Shown here piece by piece: positions 17,704 through 25,970 of a stretch of 64,000 nucleotides of DNA. Under the pieces are notes generated by a model. That model was not told the DNA's origin, ran no database searches, and worked only from the letters and a program-made list of their open reading frames with translations. Origin of the DNA: JBOHRN01 sp050732775 (GTDB lineage Bacteria; Gemmatimonadota; Gemmatimonadetes; Longimicrobiales; Longimicrobiaceae). Position numbers and translations under genes: made by a program. Numbering within the stretch: the first letter of the stretch is position 1; every line of letters begins with the position of its first letter. The DNA is taken from positions 62,001-126,000 of the forward strand of contig JBOHRN010000002.1 of NCBI GenBank assembly GCA_050732775.1, read 5' to 3'.

Positions 17704-17774
17704 GGCGCCGTGGCCAAGTGGTAAGGCAGAGGACTGCAAATCCTTCACCCCCGGTTCGAATCCGGGCGGCGCCT
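17704..17774 (+). tRNA. tRNA-Cys (anticodon GCA)
   Basis: A 71-nt cloverleaf can be folded by eye. The acceptor stem GGCGCCG pairs with CGGCGCC, the anticodon loop is CTGCAAA with GCA, and the T arm contains GGTTCGAATCC. The discriminator is T, as usual for tRNA-Cys. CCA is not encoded. The convergent oxidoreductase gene ends only five bases downstream. Confidence 0.96.
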
Positions 17775-17778
17775 CTTG

Positions 17779-19293
17779 CTAACGAGGCAGCTTGAGCGCG
17801 AGTCCGAGCGCCTTTTTGGCCAGCGGCGTGAGCTTGCGGCGTTTCAGGACGTCGGCCGCCTTGCGCACCGCTTCGGCTTGCGTGGGATAGGGGAAGACGG
17901 TCTTCCCCAACGACTCCAGCCCGACTCCGGCGGTCATCGCCGTGACCAGCTGGGGGATGACCTCCCCGGCGTGTTCCGCCACCAAGGTGGCGCCCAAGAC
18001 CTGGTCCGACCCCTTCTTCAGGTAAACCCGCAGGAAGCCCTCCTCCTCTCCGTCTAGGCGGGCGCGGTCAATCTCGCTGAGCGGTACCGTGAGCGCGTCG
18101 CTACCCTTTTCCCCGTCTCGCCACGGCCGGATTCCGGCGTGGGCCAACTCGGGCGAAGTATAGGTGCACCAAGGGATCACCAGGTCGCTCGCCTTGCCGC
18201 GCCCGAAGAAGAGGGCGTTGGGGACGGCGAGGCGTGCTTGGGCGTCGGCGGCGTGGGTGAACTGGAGCCGCGAAGACACATCGCCCACCGCGTACACCCG
18301 CCGGTTCGAAGTCTGCAGACGGTCGTCCGTCTTTACCCCCGTCTCGCGGCTGTACTCCACGCCGGCGTCCTCGAGACCCATCCCCTCCACGTTGGGAACC
18401 CTACCGGTGGCCACCAGGACCTCCTCCGCCTCGAGCGAGTGCTCTTCTCCCTTTACCGCCCAGCGGAGGCGGCGCAGGCCACCTTTTAGTTCCACAGCCC
18501 GCACCTCGGCGGAGAGGATGAATTCTACCCCGTCGGCCTGCAGCGACCGGCTCACCAGGCCGGCGGCTTCGGGGTCGTCGTTGTCCAAGATCCGCTCCGC
18601 GGCGTCGAACACGGTGACTCGGCTCCCGAAGCGGGCGAACGCCTGGGCCAGTTCGCACCCCACGGGCCCGGCGCCGATCACGGCGAGGCGCCGGGGTAGC
18701 GAGGTGAGCGAAAACACGTTCTCGTTGGTGAGGGGTTTCGCTTCTTCCAGTCCGGGGATGGGCGGGGTGGCGGGGCGGGCGCCGGTGGCGATCACTGCCC
18801 GGCGGAAGCGGAGCACGGCCCCCTCTACCTCGACCGTGTCGTCGCCGGTGAAGCGGGCGTCTCCCAGAAAGACGTCCGCGCCCAGCCCCCGGAAGCGGGC
18901 CGCGGAGTCGTGCTCGCTGATCTCGGCCCGGAGGCGGCGCATGCGCTCCATCACCGCGCCGAAGTCCCCGTCTCCGGACGCCTCCGGGCCGCCGAAGCGT
19001 TCGCGCGCGTGGCTCGCCTCGTGCCACGCCCGCGCCGCCCGCATCACCGCCTTGGAGGGCACGCAGCCGAAGTTGAGGCAGTCACCCCCCAGGAGCCGCC
19101 TTTCAACCAACGCCGTGCGGGCTCCGAGCGCGGCCGCGATCGCCACGCTCACCAACCCCCCCGTCCCCCCGCCCAGGACCACCAGGTCGTAACGGCCCCG
19201 GGGTTCCGGGTTCCGCCAGCCGTCGGGGTGAACGTTCCCGGCCAGCCGCTGGTTATGGACATCGAACGGTTCGAGATAAAATGAGTTATCCAT
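17779..19293 (-). CDS. FAD-dependent disulfide oxidoreductase, mercuric-reductase-like
   Basis: 504 residues from ATG 19293. The FAD site is YDLVVLGGGTGGLVSV, the redox-active disulfide GGDCLNFGCVPSK, the NAD(P) site AVIGAGPVGCELAQAF, and the second FAD site VYAVGDV. It resembles MerA and dihydrolipoamide dehydrogenase, but lacks the MerA heavy-metal domain and C-terminal Cys pair. The usual His-Pro-Glu tail of lipoamide dehydrogenase is replaced by FPYPTQAE. So neither mercury reduction nor an E3 role should be assumed. It follows and overlaps the TVP38-type gene, a known pairing for this subgroup. Confidence 0.85.
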   Translation of the reverse strand: MDNSFYLEPFDVHNQRLAGNVHPDGWRNPEPRGRYDLVVLGGGTGGLVSVAIAAALGARTALVERRLLGGDCLNFGCVPSKAVMRAARAWHEASHARERFGGPEASGDGDFGAVMERMRRLRAEISEHDSAARFRGLGADVFLGDARFTGDDTVEVEGAVLRFRRAVIATGARPATPPIPGLEEAKPLTNENVFSLTSLPRRLAVIGAGPVGCELAQAFARFGSRVTVFDAAERILDNDDPEAAGLVSRSLQADGVEFILSAEVRAVELKGGLRRLRWAVKGEEHSLEAEEVLVATGRVPNVEGMGLEDAGVEYSRETGVKTDDRLQTSNRRVYAVGDVSSRLQFTHAADAQARLAVPNALFFGRGKASDLVIPWCTYTSPELAHAGIRPWRDGEKGSDALTVPLSEIDRARLDGEEEGFLRVYLKKGSDQVLGATLVAEHAGEVIPQLVTAMTAGVGLESLGKTVFPYPTQAEAVRKAADVLKRRKLTPLAKKALGLALKLPR

Positions 19294-19981
19294 CTGATTC
19301 AAAGGTATTTGGCGCTTCTTTGCTTAGCTCTTTCCGGGCCACGCGGGTCACCATCACGGTGACCGCCACGGTGGCCGCGAGCCCGGCGGCGAGAACCGTG
19401 TAGTACCCCCAACCCCGCTCCACCCCTCCCACACCCGCCAGGTCGCCGGCGAGCTTGCCCGAGTACACGTACAGCACGGTGGAAGGGATCATCGCCACGT
19501 CCGCGACGAGGTAGTCGCGGAGCCGCACCCGGGTGACGCCCAGGGCGTAGTTGAGCAAGTTGTAAGGGACCACGGGGGAGAGCCGCAGCAGGAGCATGAT
19601 TTTGAGCCCCTCGCGCCCCACCGCCCTGTCGATGGCGTCGAAGCGGCGGTCTTCCCGTACGCGCCTCTCCACCGGCTCGCGGGCCAGGTGGCGGGCGATC
19701 AGGAACGCCGCCGTGGAGCCGATGATCGCGCCCGCTAACACGTACGCCGCCCCCCACAGAAGTCCGAAGATGACCCCTGCCGCCAGGGTGAGCAGAACAC
19801 CTGGTATGAAGGCCACCGTGGCGAGCGCGTAGCCGGTGATGAAAGCGACCGGCGCCCACGCGCCCAGTCCGTCCACCCACCCGGTGAAGCCGGTCACGTA
19901 CGCCCCCGCGTAGCGGCGCGCCAGGACCAGCACCGCCGAGACCGCGGCCAGTACCACCACCCATTTGAGTATCCGCCGCAA
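19286..19981 (-). CDS. TVP38/TMEM64 (VTT/DedA superfamily) membrane protein
   Basis: 231 residues. I chose TTG 19981, with GGGAG nine bases upstream; the longer open frame runs antisense through the neighbouring hydrolase and has no coding character. The protein has an N-terminal helix, then the VTT core: ATVAFIPGVLLTLAAGVIFG, GAIIGSTAAFLIARHLA and LLLRLSPVVPYNLLNYALG with its conserved Arg and Pro, and further membrane helices. Family members act in lipid or small-molecule handling at membranes; the substrate here is unknown. It overlaps the oxidoreductase start by 8 nt and is surely in its operon. Confidence 0.85.
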   Translation of the reverse strand: MRRILKWVVVLAAVSAVLVLARRYAGAYVTGFTGWVDGLGAWAPVAFITGYALATVAFIPGVLLTLAAGVIFGLLWGAAYVLAGAIIGSTAAFLIARHLAREPVERRVREDRRFDAIDRAVGREGLKIMLLLRLSPVVPYNLLNYALGVTRVRLRDYLVADVAMIPSTVLYVYSGKLAGDLAGVGGVERGWGYYTVLAAGLAATVAVTVMVTRVARKELSKEAPNTFESDG

Positions 19982-20123
19982 AGGAGTTATCTCCCGCTTC
20001 GGGGTCAATTGCCGGCCGCCAAGGGAATGCGCGAGCCGGTTTTCGGGTTCCCGGCCGGAAAGTTGCCGGAACTCGAGCCGGTCAGAAAGACGCGCCCGCC
20101 CCTCAACCGAAACCGCACCACCA

Positions 20124-21395
20124 GTGACTACCGATTCACGCACTTCTCGCGTCCTCACCTTCCGCAACCCCGGGGGCGGCGAACTCTCCGGCCGGCTCGA
20201 CCTTCCGGCGGACGGCAAGCCGGTGGCCAACGCCCTGTTCGCCCACTGCTTTACCTGCTCCAAGGACTTGAGCGCCGTGGTCAACGTGAGCCGTGCCCTC
20301 ACCCGCGAGGGGATCTCGGTCTTCCGCTTCGACTTCACCGGGCACGGCGAGAGCCAGGGTGAGTTCTCCGACACCGATCTCTCCTCTAACGTGGAAGACC
20401 TAGTGGCCGCGGCCCGCTTCATGGCGCAAGAGCATATACCACCCGAAATACTCATCGGCCACTCCCTGGGCGGGGCCGCGGTGATACGCGCCGCCCGGCG
20501 GGTTCGCTCGAGCCGGGCGGTGGTCACCATCGGCGCGCCCTTCGACCCCTGGCACGCCACCGAACTCTTTGCCGAATCTCATCACGAGATCCGGGCAAAG
20601 GGCGAAGCGCGGGTACAGATCGGCGGACGTCCGTTCCGGGTGCGGCGCGAGCTCCTGGAAGACTTGCGCCAGACCAAACTGGGAGACGCCCTGCACCAAC
20701 TCGGCCGGGCTCTGCTCGTGCTCCACTCTCCCCTCGACGAGGTGGTGGGCATCGATAACGCCGCGCAAATCTATACCGCCGCGCAGCACCCCAAGAGCTT
20801 CATCTCCCTGGACGACGCCGACCACCTGCTCACCAATCCGGCCGACTCCGCCTACGCGGCGCGGGTGATAGCGGCGTGGGCGGCCCGCTACGTGTCGCGC
20901 TCCGAGCCGCGGGAGCTGGACGAGATCGTGGCCTCGGAGGATGTCGTGACCCGCACCGGCAAGACCAAGTACCGCACGGAGATACGCGCCGGGCGGCACG
21001 GTGCGGTGGCCGACGAACCCGAGGCCGTGGGCGGAGAAGACGCTGGCCCTACCCCTTACGACTACCTCCTCGCTGGGCTCGGCGCTTGTACCGGTATCAC
21101 GCTCAGGATGTACGCCGACCGTAAAGGTTGGCCGTTGGAAGAGGTTACGGTGCGGCTCCGCCACGAAAAGGTGCACGCCCTGGACGAGCCCAAGGCGGAG
21201 GAGGGGGAGGACGCGCGCATGGACAAGGTACAGCGGAAAGTCGTGCTGGCGGGCGACCTCGACCGGGAGCAGAGGGAGCGGCTCTTGGAGATCGCCGACA
21301 AGTGCCCCGTCCACCGGACCCTGTCCGCCGGGGTGGACATCGAGACCGAGGGAGCGGACCCGGAAGGGGTTGACGCAGTGGAGCGTAAAGGGTAG
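20124..21395 (+). CDS. Alpha/beta hydrolase fused to OsmC-like peroxiredoxin domain
   Basis: 423 residues from GTG 20124. The N-terminal ~260 residues are a serine hydrolase with nucleophile elbow GHSLGGAA, acid in SPLDEVVGI and His in DDADHLL. The C-terminal ~160 residues are OsmC-like (YDYLLAGLGACTGITLRMYA and CPVHRTL, giving the two peroxidatic-type Cys). This bifunctional arrangement is known from other bacteria; OsmC proteins reduce organic hydroperoxides. The gene is divergent from the TVP38/oxidoreductase pair, so the three may form one oxidative-stress locus, but that is inference. Confidence 0.88.
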   Translation: MTTDSRTSRVLTFRNPGGGELSGRLDLPADGKPVANALFAHCFTCSKDLSAVVNVSRALTREGISVFRFDFTGHGESQGEFSDTDLSSNVEDLVAAARFMAQEHIPPEILIGHSLGGAAVIRAARRVRSSRAVVTIGAPFDPWHATELFAESHHEIRAKGEARVQIGGRPFRVRRELLEDLRQTKLGDALHQLGRALLVLHSPLDEVVGIDNAAQIYTAAQHPKSFISLDDADHLLTNPADSAYAARVIAAWAARYVSRSEPRELDEIVASEDVVTRTGKTKYRTEIRAGRHGAVADEPEAVGGEDAGPTPYDYLLAGLGACTGITLRMYADRKGWPLEEVTVRLRHEKVHALDEPKAEEGEDARMDKVQRKVVLAGDLDREQRERLLEIADKCPVHRTLSAGVDIETEGADPEGVDAVERKG

Positions 21396-21423
21396 ATTGC
21401 GGCCCGGTTTTATAGCGGTTGCG

Positions 21424-21496
21424 GCCCCGTTCGTCTAGCGGCCCAGGACGCCGCCCTCTCACGGCGGAAACAGGGGTTCGATTCCCCTACGGGGTA
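21424..21496 (+). tRNA. tRNA-Glu (anticodon CTC)
   Basis: A 73-nt cloverleaf. Acceptor strands GCCCCGT and ACGGGGT pair with a G-U first pair. The D arm is TCGTCTAGCGG, the anticodon stem CCGCC/GGCGG encloses CTCTCAC with anticodon CTC, and the T arm is AGGGGTTCGATTCCCCT. The alignment follows the standard tRNA-Glu pattern. Its 3' end is repeated 66 bases downstream. Confidence 0.95.
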
Positions 21497-21574
21497 CTCT
21501 CGGTTGGGACCATCAACCGGGAGCGCAAGGTACGCGCTGGTGATCGATTCCCCTACGGGGTACTCTCGGTTGGG
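21478..21574 (+). repeat. 31-bp direct repeat of the tRNA-Glu 3' end
   Basis: Positions 21478-21508 and 21544-21574 are identical over 31 bases, beginning TCGATTCCCCTACGGGG. The repeat includes the 3' half of the T arm, the 3' acceptor strand and the first 12 bases after the tRNA. Each copy runs into a stem-loop: CTCTCGGTTG/CAACCGGGAG at 21497-21523, and TGGGC/GCCCA at 21571-21587. No integrase gene is near. Confidence 0.85.
21497..21523 (+). terminator. Possible tRNA-Glu terminator or processing hairpin
   Basis: A 10-bp stem with one G-T pair and a 7-base loop begins directly after the tRNA discriminator base. There is no T-run after it, so classic intrinsic termination is uncertain. Confidence 0.35.
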
Positions 21575-21685
21575 CGTAGCCAGCCCAGCGCGCAAAGCTT
21601 TACTTTCCGGAAGATAACGGGTCAGGGCCGTGCAGGCAGCAGCCCACCTTCCGGCGCGGGTGCGGATACCCTCCGGCCCGCGATA

Positions 21686-21759
21686 GGTCGATTAGCTCAG
21701 CTGGTCAGAGCGCTCGGTTCACATCCGAGAGGTCGTAGGTTCGAGTCCTACATCGACCA
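21686..21759 (+). tRNA. tRNA-Val (anticodon CAC)
   Basis: A 74-nt cloverleaf. Acceptor stem GGTCGAT pairs with ATCGACC, the D arm is TAGCTCAGCTGG, the anticodon stem CTCGG/CCGAG encloses TTCACAT with CAC, and the T arm is GTAGGTTCGAGTCCTAC. Discriminator A. The adjacent sequence from 21575 to 21685 holds no gene that I can support. Confidence 0.95.
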
Positions 21760-21794
21760 TCCTACAGCCCCAGCCCCCGCCGTGCGTGGGGCGC

Positions 21795-22019
21795 TTACAC
21801 CGTCGAACAGAGAGTTAGCACCAGCGCGGCCGCCGCTAGCAGCCCGAATCCGGCGGTGGCGGCGTGCCCTAAACGGCTCACCAGGGGCCTGGCCAGTTCA
21901 GCCGCTCCGCGCCGGTACCCGGGTGGCTTACCACCCGGGCTGGTAGCGCCGCAGCGGGGACACACCACCGTCCCCGGCTCCACCCCTTCCTGGCACGACC
22001 AGCACTTCTTCTCTGTCAT
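21795..22019 (-). CDS. Small zinc-ribbon membrane protein
   Basis: 74 residues from ATG 22019 (a GTG two codons upstream is possible). The N-terminus has two Cys pairs, CWSC and CPRC, spaced as a zinc ribbon; the C-terminus is one hydrophobic helix (GFGLLAAAALVLTLC). Small zinc-ribbon/TM proteins of this kind are common and mostly uncharacterised. It is divergent from the L,D-transpeptidase. No function can be given. Confidence 0.6.
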   Translation of the reverse strand: MTEKKCWSCQEGVEPGTVVCPRCGATSPGGKPPGYRRGAAELARPLVSRLGHAATAGFGLLAAAALVLTLCSTV

Positions 22020-22044
22020 TTTCACGGCTGTAGGTAAGGGAGCT

Positions 22045-22068
22045 CACTGGTGCGACCAGTGCTAATAT
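22045..22068 (+). promoter_or_regulatory. Palindrome next to a -10-like box between divergent genes
   Basis: A perfect 7-bp inverted repeat with 3-base centre (CACTGGT, GCG, ACCAGTG; 22045-22061) is followed one base later by TAATAT (22063-22068). It lies between the zinc-ribbon gene and the L,D-transpeptidase gene. It could be an operator in a promoter spacer, but no good -35 box is seen. Confidence 0.35.
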
Positions 22069-22179
22069 CGGCTCGAACCGGTGACACCGCCAGTGGGACC
22101 TTGTCCGGCTTACGGTGTACACTACAAAACGGCGGGGCACGGCGCTTGCGCCCCGTACTTTCGGCACCCGGCCCAAGAG

Positions 22180-22989
22180 ATGCGCTCCTTCGCCACCACT
22201 TTCCTCACCTCTCTCGTCTTGCTCGCCTCCGCTCCGCTGTCGGCGGGCGGGGAGCGGGGGGGTGACGAGTTCTGGCTAGAGATCAACATACCGGCTCTGC
22301 GGCTCACCGTATGGCAGGGTGAGCGGTTGCTGCGGGCCTACCCGATCTCGGTGGGGCTACCCGACTTTTCCACCCCTTCGGGTAGCTTCGAGATCACGCG
22401 CGCCGAGTGGAATCCGTGGTGGCACCCGCCCACCCACCGGGAGTGGGCCCGGGAAGAAGAGGTGACGCCACCGGGGCCGAACAACCCCATGGGGCGGGTC
22501 AAGCTCTTCTTCTTGCCGCTCTACTTTATCCACGGCACTCCCGAGCACGGCAGCATCGGCACGCCCGCTTCGCACGGGTGCGTGCGCATGTTGGACGAAG
22601 ACGTGATCGAGCTCGCCCGTTTGCTGCACGAGCGCGCCGACGCCACGGTGGGGCCGGGGGAGATCGACGCCATACTGGACCGCCCCGCGCTCACCCGCCA
22701 CGCCCGCTTTAAGGCCCCGGTCCGGCTCCGCATCCGCTACCAGCCGGTGGTGGTCGAGGACGGCGACCTGGTTATTTACCCAGACATTTACGGCTGGGGG
22801 CGCATCCACGCCGAAGGCGTGTATCAGGCCCTGCTGGCCGCCGGTGTCGATCCAGCGGGGGTGGCCAGGAGCCGTATCCGGGCGGTGCTGGAGGCGGCTG
22901 GCGAGGCGCAGGGCGAGGTTTACCGCGTCTCTCTGGAGGAGGCGTTCGGAGCCGTACCGAGCGGCCGGGTAAGCGTGAACGAAAGATGA
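22180..22989 (+). CDS. L,D-transpeptidase (YkuD domain), exported
   Basis: 269 residues from ATG 22180, the start that gives a proper signal peptide (RSFATTFLTSLVLLASAPLSA). The YkuD catalytic block is complete: IHGTPEHGSIGTPASHGCVRM, with His and Cys of the active site. The early part (LTVWQGERLLRAYPISVGL) is the usual first strand pair. It acts in the periplasm on peptidoglycan, making 3-3 cross-links or anchoring lipoproteins. It overlaps the PBP2 start by 4 nt, so the two cell-wall enzymes are co-expressed. Confidence 0.93.
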   Translation: MRSFATTFLTSLVLLASAPLSAGGERGGDEFWLEINIPALRLTVWQGERLLRAYPISVGLPDFSTPSGSFEITRAEWNPWWHPPTHREWAREEEVTPPGPNNPMGRVKLFFLPLYFIHGTPEHGSIGTPASHGCVRMLDEDVIELARLLHERADATVGPGEIDAILDRPALTRHARFKAPVRLRIRYQPVVVEDGDLVIYPDIYGWGRIHAEGVYQALLAAGVDPAGVARSRIRAVLEAAGEAQGEVYRVSLEEAFGAVPSGRVSVNER

Positions 22990-24833
22990 AGCTATTCCAG
23001 CCCCACACCCGCAAGCGTCGTATGTTCGGCGCGGTGTTCGCGCTCTCTTGCGCGGTCACCATCCTCCTGGTCGCCTTCTTCCAAGTACAGGTGGTGGGGG
23101 GCGAGCAGTACGCCGTCCGTTCAGAAGAGAACCGGCTCCGTCCCATCACCATCCCGGCGCCCCGCGGAACCATCGTGGACCGCCACGGTGAGGTGATGGC
23201 TACCAGCGTTACCGGTTACTCGGTGCAACTCCTGCCCTCCTCCGTGGAAGTTGTCCGCCGCACCCTGAATGATCTGGCTCCGTTTCTCGGGCTCGCCCAG
23301 CCACGCCTCGAGGAGCTGATGGAGGAGCGCGACGCCAGGCCCAATGACCTGTTGGAGATCTCCCGCGACGCCAGCTACGCCCAGGTGGCGGCTATCGAGG
23401 AGCGCCGGGCGGCTTTTCCCAACCTGGTGGTCGCCGAGCGGCCCAAGAGGTACTATCCGGGCGGCGAGGCGGTCGGTCACCTGATGGGGTACCTGGGCGA
23501 GGTCAGCGAACGGGAGCTGGAGCTCCCCCGCTTCGAGCAGGCCGGGTATCGGCAGGGGAGGATTATCGGTAAGGGCGGGATAGAGCGCCAATACGAGCTC
23601 TTGTTGGGAGGAGAAGACGGAGCCCGCTTCGTGGAGGTCGACGCCCACGGCCGGGTGGTGGACCCAGACCCGGGGGTCCGCGCCCTGCCGCCCGAGCCGG
23701 GAAGGCGGCTCCGGCTTACCATCGACGCCCGGCTCCAGGAGTACGTGGCCGAGATTTTCCCCGACTCCATGAAAGGCGCCATCGTGGCCATGATCCCCTC
23801 TACCGGAGAGGTGCTGGCCATGTACAGCAACCCCGGCTACGACCCGAACGACTTCGTGGGGGGCATCCGGCCGGGGGTGTGGAACGCCCTCAATACCGAC
23901 CCGGACAAGCCCCTCCTCAACCGCGCCATCAACGCCATCTATCCGCCCGGCTCCACCTGGAAACTGGCTACGGCCGCGGCCGGATTGGAGGCCGGTGTTA
24001 TCACCCCCGAGAGCGTGATGCCGATCCCCTGCTCGGGCGGGATGCTGTACGCGGGCCGTTACGCCCGCTGCTGGCGCGCCTCCGGACACGGCTCTCTGAA
24101 CCTCATCGGGGCCATCCAGAACTCTTGCAACGTCTACTTTTACCAGGTGGGCATCCGGCTAGGGTTGGCCCGGCTGATCGAGGCGGGCGTGCGTATCGGC
24201 TTCAACAGCGAGGCGGGCATCGACCTGCCAGAGGAGATGGCCGGAATCTTTCCCCAGGATATCGAGTGGTACCAGGAGAGGTTCGGCCACACCCCGACTC
24301 CCTCCGAGGTGATGAGCTTGTCCATCGGCCAGGGGCCCAACTCCCAGACGGTGCTGCGCATGGCCCACTTCTACTCGGCCATCGCCGGCAACGGGAGTGC
24401 GCCCGAGCCGCACCTGGTGGCCAACCGCCAAGGCGCGGGCGCGGGGCCGGGGGCCATCGAGATGGAGATCTCCCAAGAGGACCTGGCGGCGATCTGGTCG
24501 GGAGCCGAGAAGGTGGTGGAGCAGGGAACCGGGATCTTGTCCGACCTGGCCAATTGGGAGGTGTACGGCAAAACGGGTACTTCACAGAACCCCCACGGTG
24601 GAGATCACGGCTGGTTCACGGGGTTCGCCGGACCGATCGGAGAGCCCCCCGAGATCGCCTTCGCCGTGATCGTGGAGCACGGCCTGCACGGCAGCGACGT
24701 GTCGCCCATAGCCACCAAGGCGGCCAACTTCTACCTCTCTCGCGAGCACGGCGTGCCGCTGGATCTGGAACCCACCCGTTGGGAGCACATCCTCGGCGGC
24801 AGGCCGTGGCAGCCCGCCAGCCGCGCGCCGTAA
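22986..24833 (+). CDS. mrdA: Penicillin-binding protein 2 (class B, D,D-transpeptidase)
   Basis: 615 residues. One N-terminal membrane helix (FGAVFALSCAVTILLVAFF), a dimerisation domain starting near APRGTIVDRHGEVMA, and a transpeptidase domain with STWK (nucleophile Ser ~323), SCN (~379) and KTGTS (~527). It cross-links peptidoglycan during cell elongation, normally with RodA and MreB; these are not in the window. Length and motif order fit MrdA better than FtsI. A perfect 11-bp hairpin covers its stop codon. Confidence 0.93.
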   Translation: MKLFQPHTRKRRMFGAVFALSCAVTILLVAFFQVQVVGGEQYAVRSEENRLRPITIPAPRGTIVDRHGEVMATSVTGYSVQLLPSSVEVVRRTLNDLAPFLGLAQPRLEELMEERDARPNDLLEISRDASYAQVAAIEERRAAFPNLVVAERPKRYYPGGEAVGHLMGYLGEVSERELELPRFEQAGYRQGRIIGKGGIERQYELLLGGEDGARFVEVDAHGRVVDPDPGVRALPPEPGRRLRLTIDARLQEYVAEIFPDSMKGAIVAMIPSTGEVLAMYSNPGYDPNDFVGGIRPGVWNALNTDPDKPLLNRAINAIYPPGSTWKLATAAAGLEAGVITPESVMPIPCSGGMLYAGRYARCWRASGHGSLNLIGAIQNSCNVYFYQVGIRLGLARLIEAGVRIGFNSEAGIDLPEEMAGIFPQDIEWYQERFGHTPTPSEVMSLSIGQGPNSQTVLRMAHFYSAIAGNGSAPEPHLVANRQGAGAGPGAIEMEISQEDLAAIWSGAEKVVEQGTGILSDLANWEVYGKTGTSQNPHGGDHGWFTGFAGPIGEPPEIAFAVIVEHGLHGSDVSPIATKAANFYLSREHGVPLDLEPTRWEHILGGRPWQPASRAP

Positions 24834-24853
24834 CCCTTCTCCGGGTTACGGCG
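24826..24853 (+). terminator. Strong stem-loop at the PBP2 stop codon
   Basis: An 11-bp perfect inverted repeat (CGCCGTAACCC / GGGTTACGGCG) with a 6-base loop overlaps the TAA stop at 24831-24833. No T-run follows, so it may be a GC-rich terminator or an mRNA-end stabiliser. Confidence 0.45.
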
Positions 24854-24899
24854 AACCGTCCAGGTTGACGCTTCGGCTGCGGGGCGGCAAATTGGTGAC

Positions 24900-25949
24900 A
24901 TGCCGCTAGCCGCCGAGCGCCGGTCCACGGAGACGCCGCACAGGTTGACCCGCGACCAACTCCTGGACATTTACCGCTACCTCCGGCTCACCCGCGGGTT
25001 GGAAGAGAGGCTGGTCAACCTCTTCCGCCAGACCAAGGTGGTGGGTGGCCTCTTCCGCTCCCTGGGCCAGGAGGGCGAATCCGTGGCCAGCGCTTACGCC
25101 CTGGAGCGGCGCGCCGACGGCACCGGCGACGTGCTCTCGCCCCTGATCCGCAACCTCGGCTCCATGCTGGCGATGGGCGCCACCACGGGCGAGGTGCTGC
25201 GCCAGTACATGGCCAAGGGGGACAGCCCCACACGCGGCAAGGAGCTCAACATCCACTTCGCCTGCTACCGGCGGGGCTTCATCGGCCAGATCTCGCCGCT
25301 CGGCGACCTGGTGCCGGTGATGGCGGGGGTAACCATGACCTTCAGGCAGCGGGGGGAAAGGCGGGTGGGGATGGTGTACGCCGGCGACGGCGCCACCTCG
25401 ACCGGTGCCTTCCACGAAGGTATCAACCTGGCCGCGGTCCAGCGCTGCCCCCTGGTGGTAATCGTGGAGAACAACCGCTACGCCTACTCCACGCCGGTCC
25501 ACAAGCAGACCGCCGCCCGGGCCTTCGTCGACAAAGCCGACGGCTACGGCGTACCCGGAGAACAGGTAGACGGAAATGACGTACTGGCCGTGTACGGTGC
25601 GGCCAAAGAAGCCGTGGACCGGGCCAGAGCCGGTGAGGGGGTCTCTCTCATCGAAGTGCTCACCTATCGGCGCAAGGGGCACGCCGAACACGACGCCCAG
25701 CCGTACCAGCCGAAACAAGAAATCGACCAGTGGGCCGCCAGCAACGACCCCCTCGACCGCTACACCGCCACCCTGCTGCAGAACAGATGGGCAGAGCCAG
25801 CCGAGTTGGAAGAGCTGGACGCCGGCGTGGACCAGGAACTGGACCTCGCCGTGGAGGGGGCCGAGGGGGCACCCATGCCCGAGCCGGATGGCGCCCTGGA
25901 AGATGTCTACCAGGGCACGCTGATCCCGGCTCCGTGGACGCGCGTCTGA
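24900..25949 (+). CDS. 2-oxoacid dehydrogenase E1 component, alpha subunit
   Basis: 349 residues. Thiamine-diphosphate enzyme subunit that decarboxylates pyruvate or a branched-chain 2-oxoacid. The TPP/Mg motif is YAGDGATSTGAFHEG near 160 closing with VENNRYAY (~191). GHAEHDAQPYQ is the phosphorylation-loop equivalent. It is followed by E1-beta and E2 genes; no E3 gene adjoins. Substrate (pyruvate or branched-chain) cannot be settled from sequence by eye. A weak promoter-like TTGACG lies at 24864. Confidence 0.93.
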   Translation: MPLAAERRSTETPHRLTRDQLLDIYRYLRLTRGLEERLVNLFRQTKVVGGLFRSLGQEGESVASAYALERRADGTGDVLSPLIRNLGSMLAMGATTGEVLRQYMAKGDSPTRGKELNIHFACYRRGFIGQISPLGDLVPVMAGVTMTFRQRGERRVGMVYAGDGATSTGAFHEGINLAAVQRCPLVVIVENNRYAYSTPVHKQTAARAFVDKADGYGVPGEQVDGNDVLAVYGAAKEAVDRARAGEGVSLIEVLTYRRKGHAEHDAQPYQPKQEIDQWAASNDPLDRYTATLLQNRWAEPAELEELDAGVDQELDLAVEGAEGAPMPEPDGALEDVYQGTLIPAPWTRV

Positions 25950-25970
25950 CCGCTGCCCGTACCTACGCCG

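Noticed and set aside
17779..19293. Mercury-resistance operon
   Set aside because: There is no merR, merT or merP, and the reductase lacks the heavy-metal domain and C-terminal Cys pair of MerA.
19982..20560. Long N-terminal extension of the TVP38-type gene on the minus strand
   Set aside because: It lies antisense to the hydrolase gene, is low-complexity Arg/Ser/Pro, and a TTG with a good ribosome-binding site exists at 19981.
20124..21395. Hydrolase-OsmC fusion as a new architecture
   Set aside because: This bifunctional arrangement is already known in other bacteria, so it is reported as a feature only.
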